DNA from: an uncultured Eisenbergiella sp.
Lineage (GTDB): Bacteria; Bacillota; Clostridia; Lachnospirales; Lachnospiraceae
Reading direction: 5' to 3'
Length of the DNA: 19,964 nucleotides
Assembly: GCA_947626725.1 (NCBI GenBank)
Contig: CANQTI010000008.1
Location: 1 to 19,964, forward strand
The notes under the pieces are model-generated. The model searched no databases, was not told where the DNA came from, and was given only the letters and a program-made list of their open reading frames with translations. This document shows positions 1-8,024 of the stretch, in pieces (the first letter of the stretch is position 1; the number at the start of each line of letters is the position of its first letter). The position numbers and the translations under genes were made by a program.

Positions 1-114
1 TTTGACGAGGCCATGCAGCGTCAGCTCATGTACAAGACACAGGAAGGAAGAGCGTTTCTGGCGGCACAGGAGGGAGATACCCATCACGGCGGCTGCGGTA
101 ACTGCGAAGGATGA
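1..114 (+). CDS. NfnA-like NAD/FAD-binding subunit of NADH-dependent ferredoxin:NADP+ oxidoreductase, C-terminal end only
   Basis: Only the last 37 codons are present; the gene begins before the window. The visible tail contains EGRAFLAAQEGDTHHGGCGN and ends with a Cys-Gly-Asn-Cys motif just before the stop. This resembles the C-terminus of proteins annotated as sulfide/dihydroorotate dehydrogenase-like FAD/NAD-binding subunits (NfnA/SudB). The immediate neighbour is the partner subunit GltA/NfnB, 15 bp downstream, the usual gene order for this heterodimer. In that complex the small subunit binds FAD, a [2Fe-2S] cluster and NAD(H), and the pair couples NADH and reduced ferredoxin oxidation to NADP+ reduction. 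The identification rests on the tail and the neighbour, since the catalytic domains are outside the window. Confidence 0.8.
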   Translation, partial: FDEAMQRQLMYKTQEGRAFLAAQEGDTHHGGCGNCEG

Positions 115-129
115 GAAAGAGAGGTTCAT

Positions 130-1527
130 ATGGGAGACGTATTGAAAAAGGTGCCCGTCCGGGAACAGGACGCAAAAGTGCGCGCCACCAATTTTGAAGA
201 GGTATGTTACGGTTACAACGCAGAAGAGGCTCTGGAAGAGGCAAAACGGTGCATCGGCTGCCGCAACGCGCAGTGCATCAAGGGCTGCCCCGTCGCTATC
301 GATATTCCTGGCTTCATCGGGAAGGTAAAGGAAAATGACATAGAGGGCGCTTATCAGATCATCAGCGCTTCCTGCGCGCTTCCGGCAGTCTGCGGCCGTG
401 TCTGCCCGCAGGAAAGTCAGTGTGAGGGCAAGTGCATTCGCGGGATCAAGGGGGAGCCTATCTCCATCGGCAAACTGGAACGTTTTGTAGCGGACTGGGC
501 CAGGGAAGCGGGCATCAAACCGGAAGGCGCCGCGGAGAAAAAGGGAAAGAAGGTCGCGGTCATCGGGTCCGGCCCTGCGGGACTGACCTGCGCGGGCGAT
601 TTGGCGAAGCTGGGCTACGATGTGACGATCTTTGAGGCGCTCCATGAGCCGGGCGGTGTTCTGGTTTACGGCATTCCGGAGTTCCGTCTGCCTAAGGAAG
701 ACGTTGTGAAAAAAGAAATCGAAAACGTGAAAGCGCTGGGAGTCAAAATTGAGACCAACGTGATCATCGGGAAATCCGTCACCATCGATCAGCTTCTGTC
801 TGAGGAAGGTTTTTCCGCCGTGTTCATCGGTTCCGGTGCGGGGCTGCCCAAATTCATGGGAATTCCGGGGGAAAACGCGAACGGCGTTTTTTCAGCCAAT
901 GAATATTTGACCAGAAGCAATCTGATGAAGGCATTTCGGACAGATGCGCCCACGCCCATCATGAAGAGCAGCAAGGTCGCCGTGGTTGGCGGCGGCAATG
1001 TGGCCATGGATGCCGCGCGGACGGCGCTCCGGCTGGGAGCCGAGGTGCATATTGTCTATAGAAGAAGCGAAGAAGAGCTGCCGGCGCGGGTGGAGGAGGT
1101 GCATCATGCCAAAGAGGAGGGCATCATCTTCGATCTGTTGACCAATCCGGTCGAGATCCTTGTGGACGACAAGGGCTGGGTGAAAGGGATGACCTGTATC
1201 CGTATGGAGCTGGGCGAGCCCGATGCCTCCGGAAGAAGACGTCCTGTGGCGGTGCCGGGTTCGGAGTTCACACTGGAGCTGGATACGGTGATCATGGCGC
1301 TGGGGACTTCGCCCAATCCGCTGATTTCCTCCACGACGGAGGGACTGGAGGTCAACAAGTGGAAATGCATCGTTGCCGATGAGCAGAACGGGCAGACCAG
1401 CAAGGAAGGCGTTTACGCGGGCGGAGACGCTGTTACCGGGGCCGCGACCGTGATCCTGGCCATGGGCGCCGGACGGGCAGGTGCCAGAGGAATTGACGAG
1501 TATCTTTCCGGTAAGGGAGGAAACTGA
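130..1527 (+). CDS. gltA: NADPH-dependent glutamate synthase small-subunit-like flavoprotein / NfnB
   Basis: This 465-residue protein has the full architecture of the GltA/NfnB family. An N-terminal ferredoxin-like region carries cysteines 41, 44, 49, 53 and 82, 88, 92, 98, 102, fitting two [4Fe-4S] clusters. A first Rossmann motif (GSGPAG, 146-151) binds FAD and a second (GGGNVA, 287-292) binds NADPH. The C-terminal GGDAV motif near 431 closes the FAD site. ATG 130 has a GAGG ribosome site 6 bases upstream. Because it follows nfnA directly, the bifurcating transhydrogenase role (NADH + reduced ferredoxin to NADPH) is more likely than true glutamate synthase. No large glutamate synthase subunit is nearby. 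Length is normal for the family and all expected cysteines are present. Confidence 0.93.
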   Translation: MGDVLKKVPVREQDAKVRATNFEEVCYGYNAEEALEEAKRCIGCRNAQCIKGCPVAIDIPGFIGKVKENDIEGAYQIISASCALPAVCGRVCPQESQCEGKCIRGIKGEPISIGKLERFVADWAREAGIKPEGAAEKKGKKVAVIGSGPAGLTCAGDLAKLGYDVTIFEALHEPGGVLVYGIPEFRLPKEDVVKKEIENVKALGVKIETNVIIGKSVTIDQLLSEEGFSAVFIGSGAGLPKFMGIPGENANGVFSANEYLTRSNLMKAFRTDAPTPIMKSSKVAVVGGGNVAMDAARTALRLGAEVHIVYRRSEEELPARVEEVHHAKEEGIIFDLLTNPVEILVDDKGWVKGMTCIRMELGEPDASGRRRPVAVPGSEFTLELDTVIMALGTSPNPLISSTTEGLEVNKWKCIVADEQNGQTSKEGVYAGGDAVTGAATVILAMGAGRAGARGIDEYLSGKGGN

Positions 1528-1529
1528 GT

Positions 1530-2270
1530 ATGCCCTGGTGTCCGAAATGTAAAGTGGAATATGTGGAGGGCATCGAGGTCTGCGCGGATTGTGGGTCCAA
1601 ACTGGTGCCCTCCCTGGATGATGCCGCCGCTTCGACGGAGGAAAGCTTACCGTACGAATATGCTGTTGAAGCATATCCTGACGAAGAGGCGGGGGAAAAT
1701 TTCGCAGAGAGCCCGGAAGCCCTGGATGCGGAAATGTCGGAGGCGGATGCTGAAATTTCTGAGGATACAGAAGCAAAAACCCCCCAGGATGAACTGCCGT
1801 CTGTGTATGAGGATGCTGCCGTGAAGGCCGCGGAATACAGATCGGGCGCGTATACGTTGATCGCTGTAGGCGGAATTGGATTGGCTGCGCTCATTGCCAT
1901 GGGCTTCGGTTTTTTGCCGATCCGGCTGGCCTCCACCGCGCGTTATATCACTTATTTTGTAATGGGAGGGCTGTTTGCCGTTTTTCTCGTACTGGGTGTG
2001 CTTTCCCTGCGGTCTGCCAAAAAATTGGCCGAAAAAGGGAAGCAGGAAAAACGGCTCAGAGAGGCCATGACAGCTTTTTGTCTGGAGCAAATCGATCCCG
2101 TTCGGCTGGATCAAAACTGCAAAGCTGAGGAGTTGTCGGATGAACTGTTATATTTTCGGCGCATGGAACAGGTGAAGACTTTGCTGCGGGAACAGTTTGA
2201 TGGCCTGGAAGAAGCTTTTCTCGACCATTTCGCCGACGAGATGTATACGAAGATATTCGAGGATGTATGA
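1530..2270 (+). CDS. Zinc-ribbon, two-helix membrane protein of unknown function
   Basis: I do not recognise a named function. The 246-residue protein starts with a CxxC-x10-CxxC zinc ribbon (Cys 4, 7, 18, 21). A long acidic, Ala/Glu-rich linker (about 30-100) follows, then two predicted membrane helices (about 106-130 and 140-161). The C-terminal part is charged and helical, rich in Glu, Leu and Arg. Both soluble ends would be on the same side, probably cytoplasmic. ATG 1530 sits 2 bp after the gltA stop with an AGGGAGG site about 8 bases upstream. Its stop overlaps the rlmH start by 4 bp (ATGA), so it is probably translated in coupling with rlmH. Similar short zinc-ribbon membrane proteins are common hypotheticals in Lachnospiraceae. 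Being a gene is well supported; function is unknown. Confidence 0.85.
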   Translation: MPWCPKCKVEYVEGIEVCADCGSKLVPSLDDAAASTEESLPYEYAVEAYPDEEAGENFAESPEALDAEMSEADAEISEDTEAKTPQDELPSVYEDAAVKAAEYRSGAYTLIAVGGIGLAALIAMGFGFLPIRLASTARYITYFVMGGLFAVFLVLGVLSLRSAKKLAEKGKQEKRLREAMTAFCLEQIDPVRLDQNCKAEELSDELLYFRRMEQVKTLLREQFDGLEEAFLDHFADEMYTKIFEDV

Positions 2271-2746
2271 AAATTACAGTCTTATCCGTAGGAAAGCTGA
2301 AAGAGCGTTTTTACCGGGAGGCGGTATCTGAATATGAAAAAAGGCTGGGCCGTTACTGCAGGCTGGAACTGCTGGAGGTCGCCGATGAGAAAACGGAGGA
2401 AAACCTGTCCGATCTCATGGCGGAGCAGATCAAAGCGCGGGAAGCGGCCCGGCTTTTGTCCCGTATTCGGCCTGACTGCTATTGCATCGCGCTGGCGATC
2501 GAAGGCGAGAAGCTGGACAGTGTCGCCTTTTCCAGGCGGTTGGACCGGCTGACCGTCTCCGGAAACAGCGATATCTGTTTTGTCATCGGGGGCTCCCTCG
2601 GCCTGCATCCGGATGTGCTCCGGCGGGCCGATTCGCTTTTGAGCTTTTCCGACATGACCTTTCCCCATCAGCTCATGCGCGTCATCCTTCTGGAGCAGAT
2701 CTACCGCGCATTCCGTATTTCCCGCAATGAACCCTATCACAAATGA
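2267..2746 (+). CDS. rlmH: 23S rRNA (pseudouridine-1915-N3)-methyltransferase RlmH
   Basis: At 159 residues the protein matches the usual RlmH length. It starts MKITVLSVGKLKERF, carries the SAM-binding loop IGGSLG (107-112) and the SPOUT-family knot segment SFSDMTFPHQLMRVILLEQ (about 126-144), and ends with the diagnostic PYHK. RlmH methylates pseudouridine 1915 in helix 69 of 23S rRNA on assembled ribosomes, as a homodimer. The start overlaps the preceding membrane-protein gene by 4 bp. Downstream lies a large palindrome rather than another gene or a clear intrinsic terminator, so how this transcript ends is not obvious. Confidence 0.97.
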   Translation: MKITVLSVGKLKERFYREAVSEYEKRLGRYCRLELLEVADEKTEENLSDLMAEQIKAREAARLLSRIRPDCYCIALAIEGEKLDSVAFSRRLDRLTVSGNSDICFVIGGSLGLHPDVLRRADSLLSFSDMTFPHQLMRVILLEQIYRAFRISRNEPYHK

Positions 2747-2773
2747 ACCGCGTCCGTTTTGCAGCCCCCGGCA

Positions 2774-2985
2774 TCCGCCCCCGGAAGCGTCAATGGCCGC
2801 CGGCGCCTGGGCGCACAGAGATGCTCGCCCCGTCATGCCGGACATTCCGACGAGCCATGGACGGCAGCCATGTCGGGGAGCGGCCCTCCATGGCTGCCAT
2901 TGTCTCGTCTCCATGGCATGAAAAGGGGACTTCGCATTCTCTGTGCGCCCAGGCGCCGGCGGCCATTGACACTTCCGGGGGCGGG
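2774..2985. repeat. 212-bp imperfect palindrome with 46-bp terminal arms
   Basis: The outer arms 2775-2820 and 2939-2984 are inverted copies matching at 45 of 46 bases (only position 2788 differs). Inside them the pairing continues in broken blocks, then closes on a 10-bp central stem (2863-2872 with 2889-2898) around a 16-base loop. RNA from either strand would fold into one long hairpin. No T-tract follows, so it is not a standard intrinsic terminator. No transposase is present. The open frames crossing it give the same short peptide (SMAAGAWAHR) on both strands, as expected of an inverted repeat rather than a gene. A non-autonomous palindromic or MITE-like element is the best reading; copy number elsewhere in the genome cannot be seen here. 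Confidence 0.9.
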
Positions 2986-2994
2986 TATACGCTG

Positions 2995-3023
2995 GCATAT
3001 TGCAAAGGGCTGCGTCATAGAAT
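2995..3023 (+). promoter_or_regulatory. Probable sigma-E (mother-cell sporulation) promoter for yqfC-yqfD
   Basis: The -35 element GCATATT (2995-3001) fits the sigma-E consensus KMATATT exactly. After a 14-base spacer, the -10 element CATAGAAT (3016-3023) matches CATACAHT at 7 of 8 positions. Transcription would begin around 3030, at or very near the first ATG of yqfC. In Bacillus subtilis yqfC and yqfD belong to the sigma-E regulon, which agrees with the site. It begins 10 bp after the palindrome ends. Confidence 0.65.
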
Positions 3024-3029
3024 GAGAGC

Positions 3030-3335
3030 ATGAGAAAGCGAACAGACAGAAAAACGGACGGAAACGAAAGGGAAAAGAGCGCCAAGGAACTTCTGGTGGA
3101 GTCCCTGCGCCTGCCCAGGGATATGATGATGGGGGCCTCCATCGTCACGGTGATCGGGAACGACCAGGTGCTGGTAGAAAACTACAGGGGCATTCTGGAG
3201 TATACGGATTGCTGTATCATGCTTCAGGGGAAGACCTGCCGGATCGCCGTATCGGGCCGTTGCCTGAATATTTCCTATTATACCAATGATGACATGAAGA
3301 TCGAAGGAAAAATCAGCGAAATCCGATATCTCTAG
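3030..3335 (+). CDS. yqfC: Sporulation protein YqfC
   Basis: The 101-residue product matches the YqfC/YabP family: a short basic N-terminus, then SLRLPRDMMMGASIVTVIGN, the VENYRGILEYTD segment, and an ending in KIEGKISEIRYL. YqfC is a small sporulation protein encoded next to YqfD and made in the mother cell; its biochemical role is unknown. The start is uncertain. ATG 3030 has no clear ribosome site and would lie at the predicted transcription start, giving a leaderless message. GTG 3096, in the same frame, has AAGGA 7 bases upstream and would give a 79-residue protein that still contains the conserved part. I kept ATG 3030 because relatives also carry a basic stretch before the LPxD motif. 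Confidence 0.88.
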   Translation: MRKRTDRKTDGNEREKSAKELLVESLRLPRDMMMGASIVTVIGNDQVLVENYRGILEYTDCCIMLQGKTCRIAVSGRCLNISYYTNDDMKIEGKISEIRYL

Positions 3336-3344
3336 GGAGGCAGT

Positions 3345-4583
3345 ATGGTAGGAATCATCCGATGGCTGAAGGGCTTTGTGAAAATCCGTGTCTGGGGATA
3401 TGCGCCGGAGCGTTTCATGAATTTATGCACGAACAGGGGAATCGTTCTATGGGGCCTTTCCGGAAGCGGCGGGTGCTATACCATGTTCCTTTGCCTGTCC
3501 GATTATTTCGCGATCCGGGATATCGTGAAAAAGACAAAAACCAGGGTGGCCGTTCTGGAGAGACACGGGCTGCCTTTTTTTATGCGGGATGCGGCAAAAC
3601 GGAAAATCTTTTTCTTAGGGATCCTGTGCTGCTTTATATTTCTGTCAGTCATGTCCCGTTTTGTCTGGGCCATCGATTTCGTGGGAAATGAGAGGATCAC
3701 GAATGATGAGCTGACCGATTTTCTGAATGAAAACGGGGTGGATTATGGAACGCGGAAATCTGTACTGAATACAGAGCTGTTGGAAGCGGCGCTTCGGGAG
3801 ACGTTCCCCCAGGTCACATGGACCTCTGTGCGCGTGGACGGATGCAGAATCACTGTTCAGCTGAAGGAAAATGAGCTGCCGACACGGGAGGAACTTCAGG
3901 AAAATGAAAACCTCTTTTCTGATGGGGCGGATCTGGTCGCCGCACGGTCCGGCGTTGTTTCCAGCATTCTCACCCGGTCTGGGGTCCCTCAGGTGAAACA
4001 GGGGGATCATGTGGAAAAGGGAGATATCCTGATCAGCGGGCTGGTACCTGTGACCAATGACGACGGCACGGTCCGGGAATGGCAGAGAACCGCAGCGGAC
4101 GGGGACATTCTGTTGGAATACGAAGGAACGGTATCTTTGAAACAGGCATTTTTCTATACGTATAAAAATTATACCGGAAGGGAAAAAAAGTTTTTCTTCT
4201 TTTCTCTGTTCAACAGACGGTATGTCTTTCCGTTCCGGAAATGCAGCTTTTTGAGATATGATGAGGTGATTCAGCAGGAAAGAGTTCGGCTGCTCGGACA
4301 GATCGATCTTCCGATGTTTACAGGCTCTGTGATCTGCCGGGAATACTTGCCTGTGGATGCCGTCTATGATGCCGAAAGTGCCAAAAGGCTGCTGGATGCG
4401 AATTTTCAAAAATTTATTTCAGGTTTGGAAGAAAAAGGGGTACACATTATACAAAAAGATGTTAAAATAATAGAAAAAGGGGAGGCCCTTTTTTTAGAGG
4501 GACGACTGACCGTGCTGGAAGAGGCGGTGACGCTGCGGCCGGTTGGGGCTGTACCCGAGACAGAATCGGAAACGGCGGCATGA
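3345..4583 (+). CDS. yqfD: Sporulation protein YqfD
   Basis: The 412-residue protein follows yqfC by 9 bp with a strong GGGAGG site before ATG 3345. The N-terminal domain (about 1-85) includes the VKIRVWGYAPERFMN stretch typical of YqfD. A membrane helix (about 88-109) follows, and then a long extracytoplasmic part beginning at DFVGNERIT. That outer region reads like a POTRA-type fold followed by a beta-rich barrel-sandwich segment (GDHVEKGDILISG, around 223-235). YqfD is required for efficient sporulation in B. subtilis; its mechanism is not established. The 3' third is richer in A and T than its neighbours. The gene is intact and of normal length. Confidence 0.93.
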   Translation: MVGIIRWLKGFVKIRVWGYAPERFMNLCTNRGIVLWGLSGSGGCYTMFLCLSDYFAIRDIVKKTKTRVAVLERHGLPFFMRDAAKRKIFFLGILCCFIFLSVMSRFVWAIDFVGNERITNDELTDFLNENGVDYGTRKSVLNTELLEAALRETFPQVTWTSVRVDGCRITVQLKENELPTREELQENENLFSDGADLVAARSGVVSSILTRSGVPQVKQGDHVEKGDILISGLVPVTNDDGTVREWQRTAADGDILLEYEGTVSLKQAFFYTYKNYTGREKKFFFFSLFNRRYVFPFRKCSFLRYDEVIQQERVRLLGQIDLPMFTGSVICREYLPVDAVYDAESAKRLLDANFQKFISGLEEKGVHIIQKDVKIIEKGEALFLEGRLTVLEEAVTLRPVGAVPETESETAA

Positions 4584-4653
4584 ACAGCGCTGTCTCTGTC
4601 ATATTACAGACGGGAGAATAGTATCGCGGCTGTGTGCGATATTTGACCATGAT

Positions 4654-5697
4654 ATGGAATATCAGGAAGAGCTGCTGAATATGGAAACCGAACACATTCG
4701 AAATGTGTTCGGTCAGTTCGATCTTTTTCTCAAGAAACTGGAACGGGCTTTCCAGGTCAGTATCGTAACACGGGACGGCGTAGTTCGGGTCAGCGGACAG
4801 GCCGTTTCTGTGGAAAGGGCCTGTGCTGTGCTTCGGGAACTGTACAGGATTTCCCAGAGGGGGAACCAGATTCAGGAACAAAATGTGGATTACGCGATCG
4901 CGATGAGCATGGAAAATCAGAATAATGCGCTGCTGGAGATCGATGAAGATCTCATCTGTCACACGGTGAGCGGAAAACCCGTCAAGCCCAAAACGCTGGG
5001 GCAAAAAGAATATGTGGATGCAATCCGAAACAAAATGATCGTTTTCGGATTGGGGCCGGCAGGCACCGGCAAAACGTACCTCGCCATGGCCATGGCGATC
5101 ACCGCTTTCCGAAACAATGAGGTGGAGCGGATTATCCTGACCCGTCCCGCGATTGAAGCGGGAGAGCGCCTCGGATTTTTGCCGGGAGATCTGCAGAGCA
5201 AGGTAGATCCCTATCTCCGGCCGCTCTATGACGCGCTATATCAGATCATGGGTGCGGAGACTTTCCTAAAGAACATGGAGAAAGGCCTGATTGAAGTGGC
5301 ACCGCTTGCGTACATGAGAGGGCGTACGCTGGAGAATGCCTATATTATCCTGGATGAAGCGCAGAATACCACGCCGGCGCAGATGAAGATGTTTCTGACC
5401 CGGATTGGTTTTGGCTCCAAGGTGGTGATTACGGGAGATGCATCCCAGAAGGATCTGGCGCCTGGAACGCTGTCCGGCTTGGACGTGGCCATCAGGGTGC
5501 TGTCCGGGATAGAGGATATCGCGTTCTGCAGACTGACAAGCCGTGATGTGGTCAGGCATCCTCTTGTCCAGAAGATCGTGCAGGCTTATGAGGCCTATGA
5601 GGCGAGGGAGGCCCGTGCGCTGGAAAGAAGGGCTGTCGGGCGGCAGGAGACGGGGCCGCGGGAAATCGGAGCGCGGAAACGGAGAAATGACAAATGA
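4654..5697 (+). CDS. phoH: PhoH-family ATPase (YbeZ type)
   Basis: The 347-residue product (from ATG 4654) is a PhoH-family P-loop ATPase. An N-terminal KH-like region (about 15-65) precedes the Walker A motif GPAGTGKT (134-141), and the Walker B segment IILDEAQN follows near 211-218. Other conserved blocks are LTRPAIEAGERLGFLPGD and APLAYMRGRTLENA. The family is linked to RNA metabolism and is normally encoded next to ybeY, as here. The start is ambiguous: the frame stays open back to a TTG at 4543 inside yqfD, and ATG 4681 is also possible. ATG 4654 has no strong ribosome site, so I chose it by where family similarity begins. The C-terminus (about 310-347) is an unusual Arg/Glu-rich tail. 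The stop overlaps the ybeY start by 4 bp. Confidence 0.93.
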   Translation: MEYQEELLNMETEHIRNVFGQFDLFLKKLERAFQVSIVTRDGVVRVSGQAVSVERACAVLRELYRISQRGNQIQEQNVDYAIAMSMENQNNALLEIDEDLICHTVSGKPVKPKTLGQKEYVDAIRNKMIVFGLGPAGTGKTYLAMAMAITAFRNNEVERIILTRPAIEAGERLGFLPGDLQSKVDPYLRPLYDALYQIMGAETFLKNMEKGLIEVAPLAYMRGRTLENAYIILDEAQNTTPAQMKMFLTRIGFGSKVVITGDASQKDLAPGTLSGLDVAIRVLSGIEDIAFCRLTSRDVVRHPLVQKIVQAYEAYEAREARALERRAVGRQETGPREIGARKRRNDK

Positions 5698-6212
5698 CGT
5701 TCAACGTGGAAAACGAATCGGGCGTGCGTTTCCCTTTTGATACGGCGCAGCTTGCAGGTCAAGTGGTGGAAGCTGTACTGGATGAAGAAGCGTGCCCTTA
5801 TGAAACGGAAGTGAATATACTCATTACCGGCGAGGAAGAGATCCGGAAGTTCAACCTGGAATACAGAGGAATCGATGCTGCGACGGATGTGCTCAGTTTT
5901 CCCAATATCTCCTTTCTGCGGCCCGCGGATTTCGCACCGGTGGAAGAAAGCGAGGCTGATTATTTTCAGCCGGACAGCGGGGAACTGATCCTGGGAGACA
6001 TCATTCTGTCGGCGAACAGAATTTTTTCACAGGCGGCCGAATACGGACATTCTGTGAAACGGGAATTCGCCTTTCTGATCGCGCACAGCGCGCTGCATTT
6101 GTGCGGCTATGATCATATGGCGCCTGCGGATGCCGCCGTCATGGAAGAAAAACAGGAAGAAATTCTGAAAAAACTCGGTATTTCAAGAGAAAGGACGGAT
6201 GTATCCGAGTGA
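5694..6212 (+). CDS. ybeY: rRNA maturation endoribonuclease YbeY
   Basis: The 172-residue protein carries the zinc-binding signature HSALHLCGYDH (131-141), with His 131, 135 and 141 as metal ligands. Upstream are the conserved ATDVLSFP (63-70) and GELILGDI (96-103) blocks. YbeY is a single-strand endoribonuclease involved in 16S rRNA 3' end processing and ribosome quality control. The start codon overlaps the phoH stop (ATGA), and GGAG lies 9 bases upstream, so the two are probably translationally coupled. Length is slightly over the usual 150-165 residues because of an acidic insertion around 80-95. Confidence 0.96.
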   Translation: MTFNVENESGVRFPFDTAQLAGQVVEAVLDEEACPYETEVNILITGEEEIRKFNLEYRGIDAATDVLSFPNISFLRPADFAPVEESEADYFQPDSGELILGDIILSANRIFSQAAEYGHSVKREFAFLIAHSALHLCGYDHMAPADAAVMEEKQEEILKKLGISRERTDVSE

Positions 6213-6273
6213 ACTGCGGATCGGTCCAGCCGGGATCGGGTGCGGACGAGCAAAAAGGAATGGGGATTTTCGC

Positions 6274-7938
6274 ATGAACATAAGAAAAAAAGGCGGGAAA
6301 AAGAACCGACGGCGAATAGAATTGCCGGAAAATTTTGTCGCGGGAGCGGCTGTTTTGGCAGCTTATTTGACCTGTTTATGGCAGGCAAGACTTACTTCCG
6401 TATACGGAGAGTGGGGAAGCAGTTATTATTCTTCCGCATTCTGCTGGTTTTTTCTCCCCGCGGCGCCGATACTGGCCGGATTGTATGAAGCGGTTTCCGC
6501 AATGGTGGTAAACCGGCTGGAACGCGGGAGGGAAAGGGATGCCAGGCGTGCGGTACGCTCCGCTTTTCTCACGGGCTTTTTGCTTTCCGTTTTATGCGCG
6601 CTGGTCTTATTCCTATTGAGCGGTTTCCTGACAGGAAGTGGGTTCCGTGTTCCTCTGGCGTCTATGGCGCTTCGTGTGATGGCGCCCGCGCTTTGCTGTT
6701 TGGTGATCATGACAGTACTGGCGGGAGGGCTGGACGGCTTCGGCTGTCTGTCCGCGGCCGGTCTTGTGAAAATCTTCTTTTGTCTATCCTTGTTCATCTC
6801 CAGCACCCTGTTTGCCCGTCCCTTCGCCGAATATGGGCAGAAGGTGGGGGCTCTTCTGCAGGATGCGCAGTACGGTCCCGCTTACGGTGCTGTCGGCGGA
6901 GCGGTCTCCCTCACCTTCTCCGCAGTTCTCGGAATGGTGGCTGCGGTGATTCTCTGGATTTCCAGACACTCCGTGATCCGGGAACGGGTTCAGATGGCAA
7001 TGCCATCCCAGCCTGAACCCCTGGGACAACAGATGTCCGCCGCCTTGATCACTTCGCTTCCAACGGCCCTGCCCCTTTTGTTCCTGGGAATTGCGGGCGT
7101 TGTGCAGGCTTGCTTTTTCTTCCGTTTTTCCGGGGAGAACGGAACGGTTTCCTCCGGCGCGCTGCTGGAATGGGGAACTTACGCCGGAAAGAGTGCGGCC
7201 CTTTTCCTGGGACCGGCCCTGATGGCGCTTCTGTTCGCCAAATACATGCAGCCAGGCATGAAGGTCAGTTATCTGCAGCGTAACCAGAAGCGGCTCAGAG
7301 AGCGCTGCATGATTTCGCTGCGCAGTATGCTGCTTTTGACAGTTCCGTTTGCCGTGGCGCTGCTGGTATTGGCCAGGCCTTTTCTGGAGGTCTTTTTCCG
7401 GGACAGTGACAATGCGTTGGCCCAGAGTCTGATGCGTCTGGAAAGTATTGCCCTTGTCCTTTTCGGACTGGCTGCGGTTTTGGGTGCTGTGATGCTGAGC
7501 ATGGACATGATGGGGATGCTTGCGGCAGGAATGGCAATTTCTCTGTCGGTGTACGCGGCCGCGCTCTACGTCCTTATTTCCCTTTTAAAGATGGGTGTCC
7601 GGGGGGCAGTTTTTGCCAATATCATCCTTCTTCTGACCCTTTGTGTGCTGTGCTATCTGTGCGTTTCCAGACAGGCAAAAATGCGCGTGAACTGGATCCG
7701 TATCTTTTTGGCGCCGTTGGTAGGCGGCCTGGTGATGGCTGGGATCTGTGCGCTGTTCGGTCTTGTGATTTTGCAGAAGGCGCCGGCGATTCTCTGCGCC
7801 TGCGTCAGCACTGTTTTGGGATTTGCGGCCTATTGCGCAGTTGTACTCCTGTTAAAAGGGGCGACGCCCAGGGAACTGAACGCATTTCCGGGCGGAGAAG
7901 CGCTGATCGCTGTCGCACACGCGCTGCGGCTGCTTTGA
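6274..7938 (+). CDS. SpoVB/MurJ-like polysaccharide flippase (MOP superfamily)
   Basis: About 554 residues with many hydrophobic helices (roughly 12-14) fit the MOP flippase fold. The first 20 residues are strongly basic. Segments such as LYEAVSAMVVNRLERGRERD (first cytoplasmic loop) and ALRVMAPALCCLVIMTVLAG follow the pattern of SpoVB and related lipid-linked sugar exporters, but identity looks low. ATG 6274 is preferred over the open start at 6199, because GGGGA lies 7 bases upstream of 6274 and the 6199 start lies inside ybeY. By analogy it would move a lipid-linked saccharide across the membrane, possibly for spore cortex synthesis given the yqfC-yqfD context. A generic MATE-like transporter is the main alternative. 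Confidence 0.65.
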   Translation: MNIRKKGGKKNRRRIELPENFVAGAAVLAAYLTCLWQARLTSVYGEWGSSYYSSAFCWFFLPAAPILAGLYEAVSAMVVNRLERGRERDARRAVRSAFLTGFLLSVLCALVLFLLSGFLTGSGFRVPLASMALRVMAPALCCLVIMTVLAGGLDGFGCLSAAGLVKIFFCLSLFISSTLFARPFAEYGQKVGALLQDAQYGPAYGAVGGAVSLTFSAVLGMVAAVILWISRHSVIRERVQMAMPSQPEPLGQQMSAALITSLPTALPLLFLGIAGVVQACFFFRFSGENGTVSSGALLEWGTYAGKSAALFLGPALMALLFAKYMQPGMKVSYLQRNQKRLRERCMISLRSMLLLTVPFAVALLVLARPFLEVFFRDSDNALAQSLMRLESIALVLFGLAAVLGAVMLSMDMMGMLAAGMAISLSVYAAALYVLISLLKMGVRGAVFANIILLLTLCVLCYLCVSRQAKMRVNWIRIFLAPLVGGLVMAGICALFGLVILQKAPAILCACVSTVLGFAAYCAVVLLLKGATPRELNAFPGGEALIAVAHALRLL

Positions 7939-8024
7939 CAGTTCAAAAGAAGGTGCCGATTTCGGTCCTCCAAAGGAAACGGAACATGATGGAAAGCGTG
8001 TCCTGATTGGAATAAGAAAGCGGG

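Noticed and set aside
2743..3033. Several open frames on both strands across the palindrome
   Set aside because: They encode the same short peptide in both directions because the DNA is an inverted repeat, and none has a plausible ribosome site or a family match.
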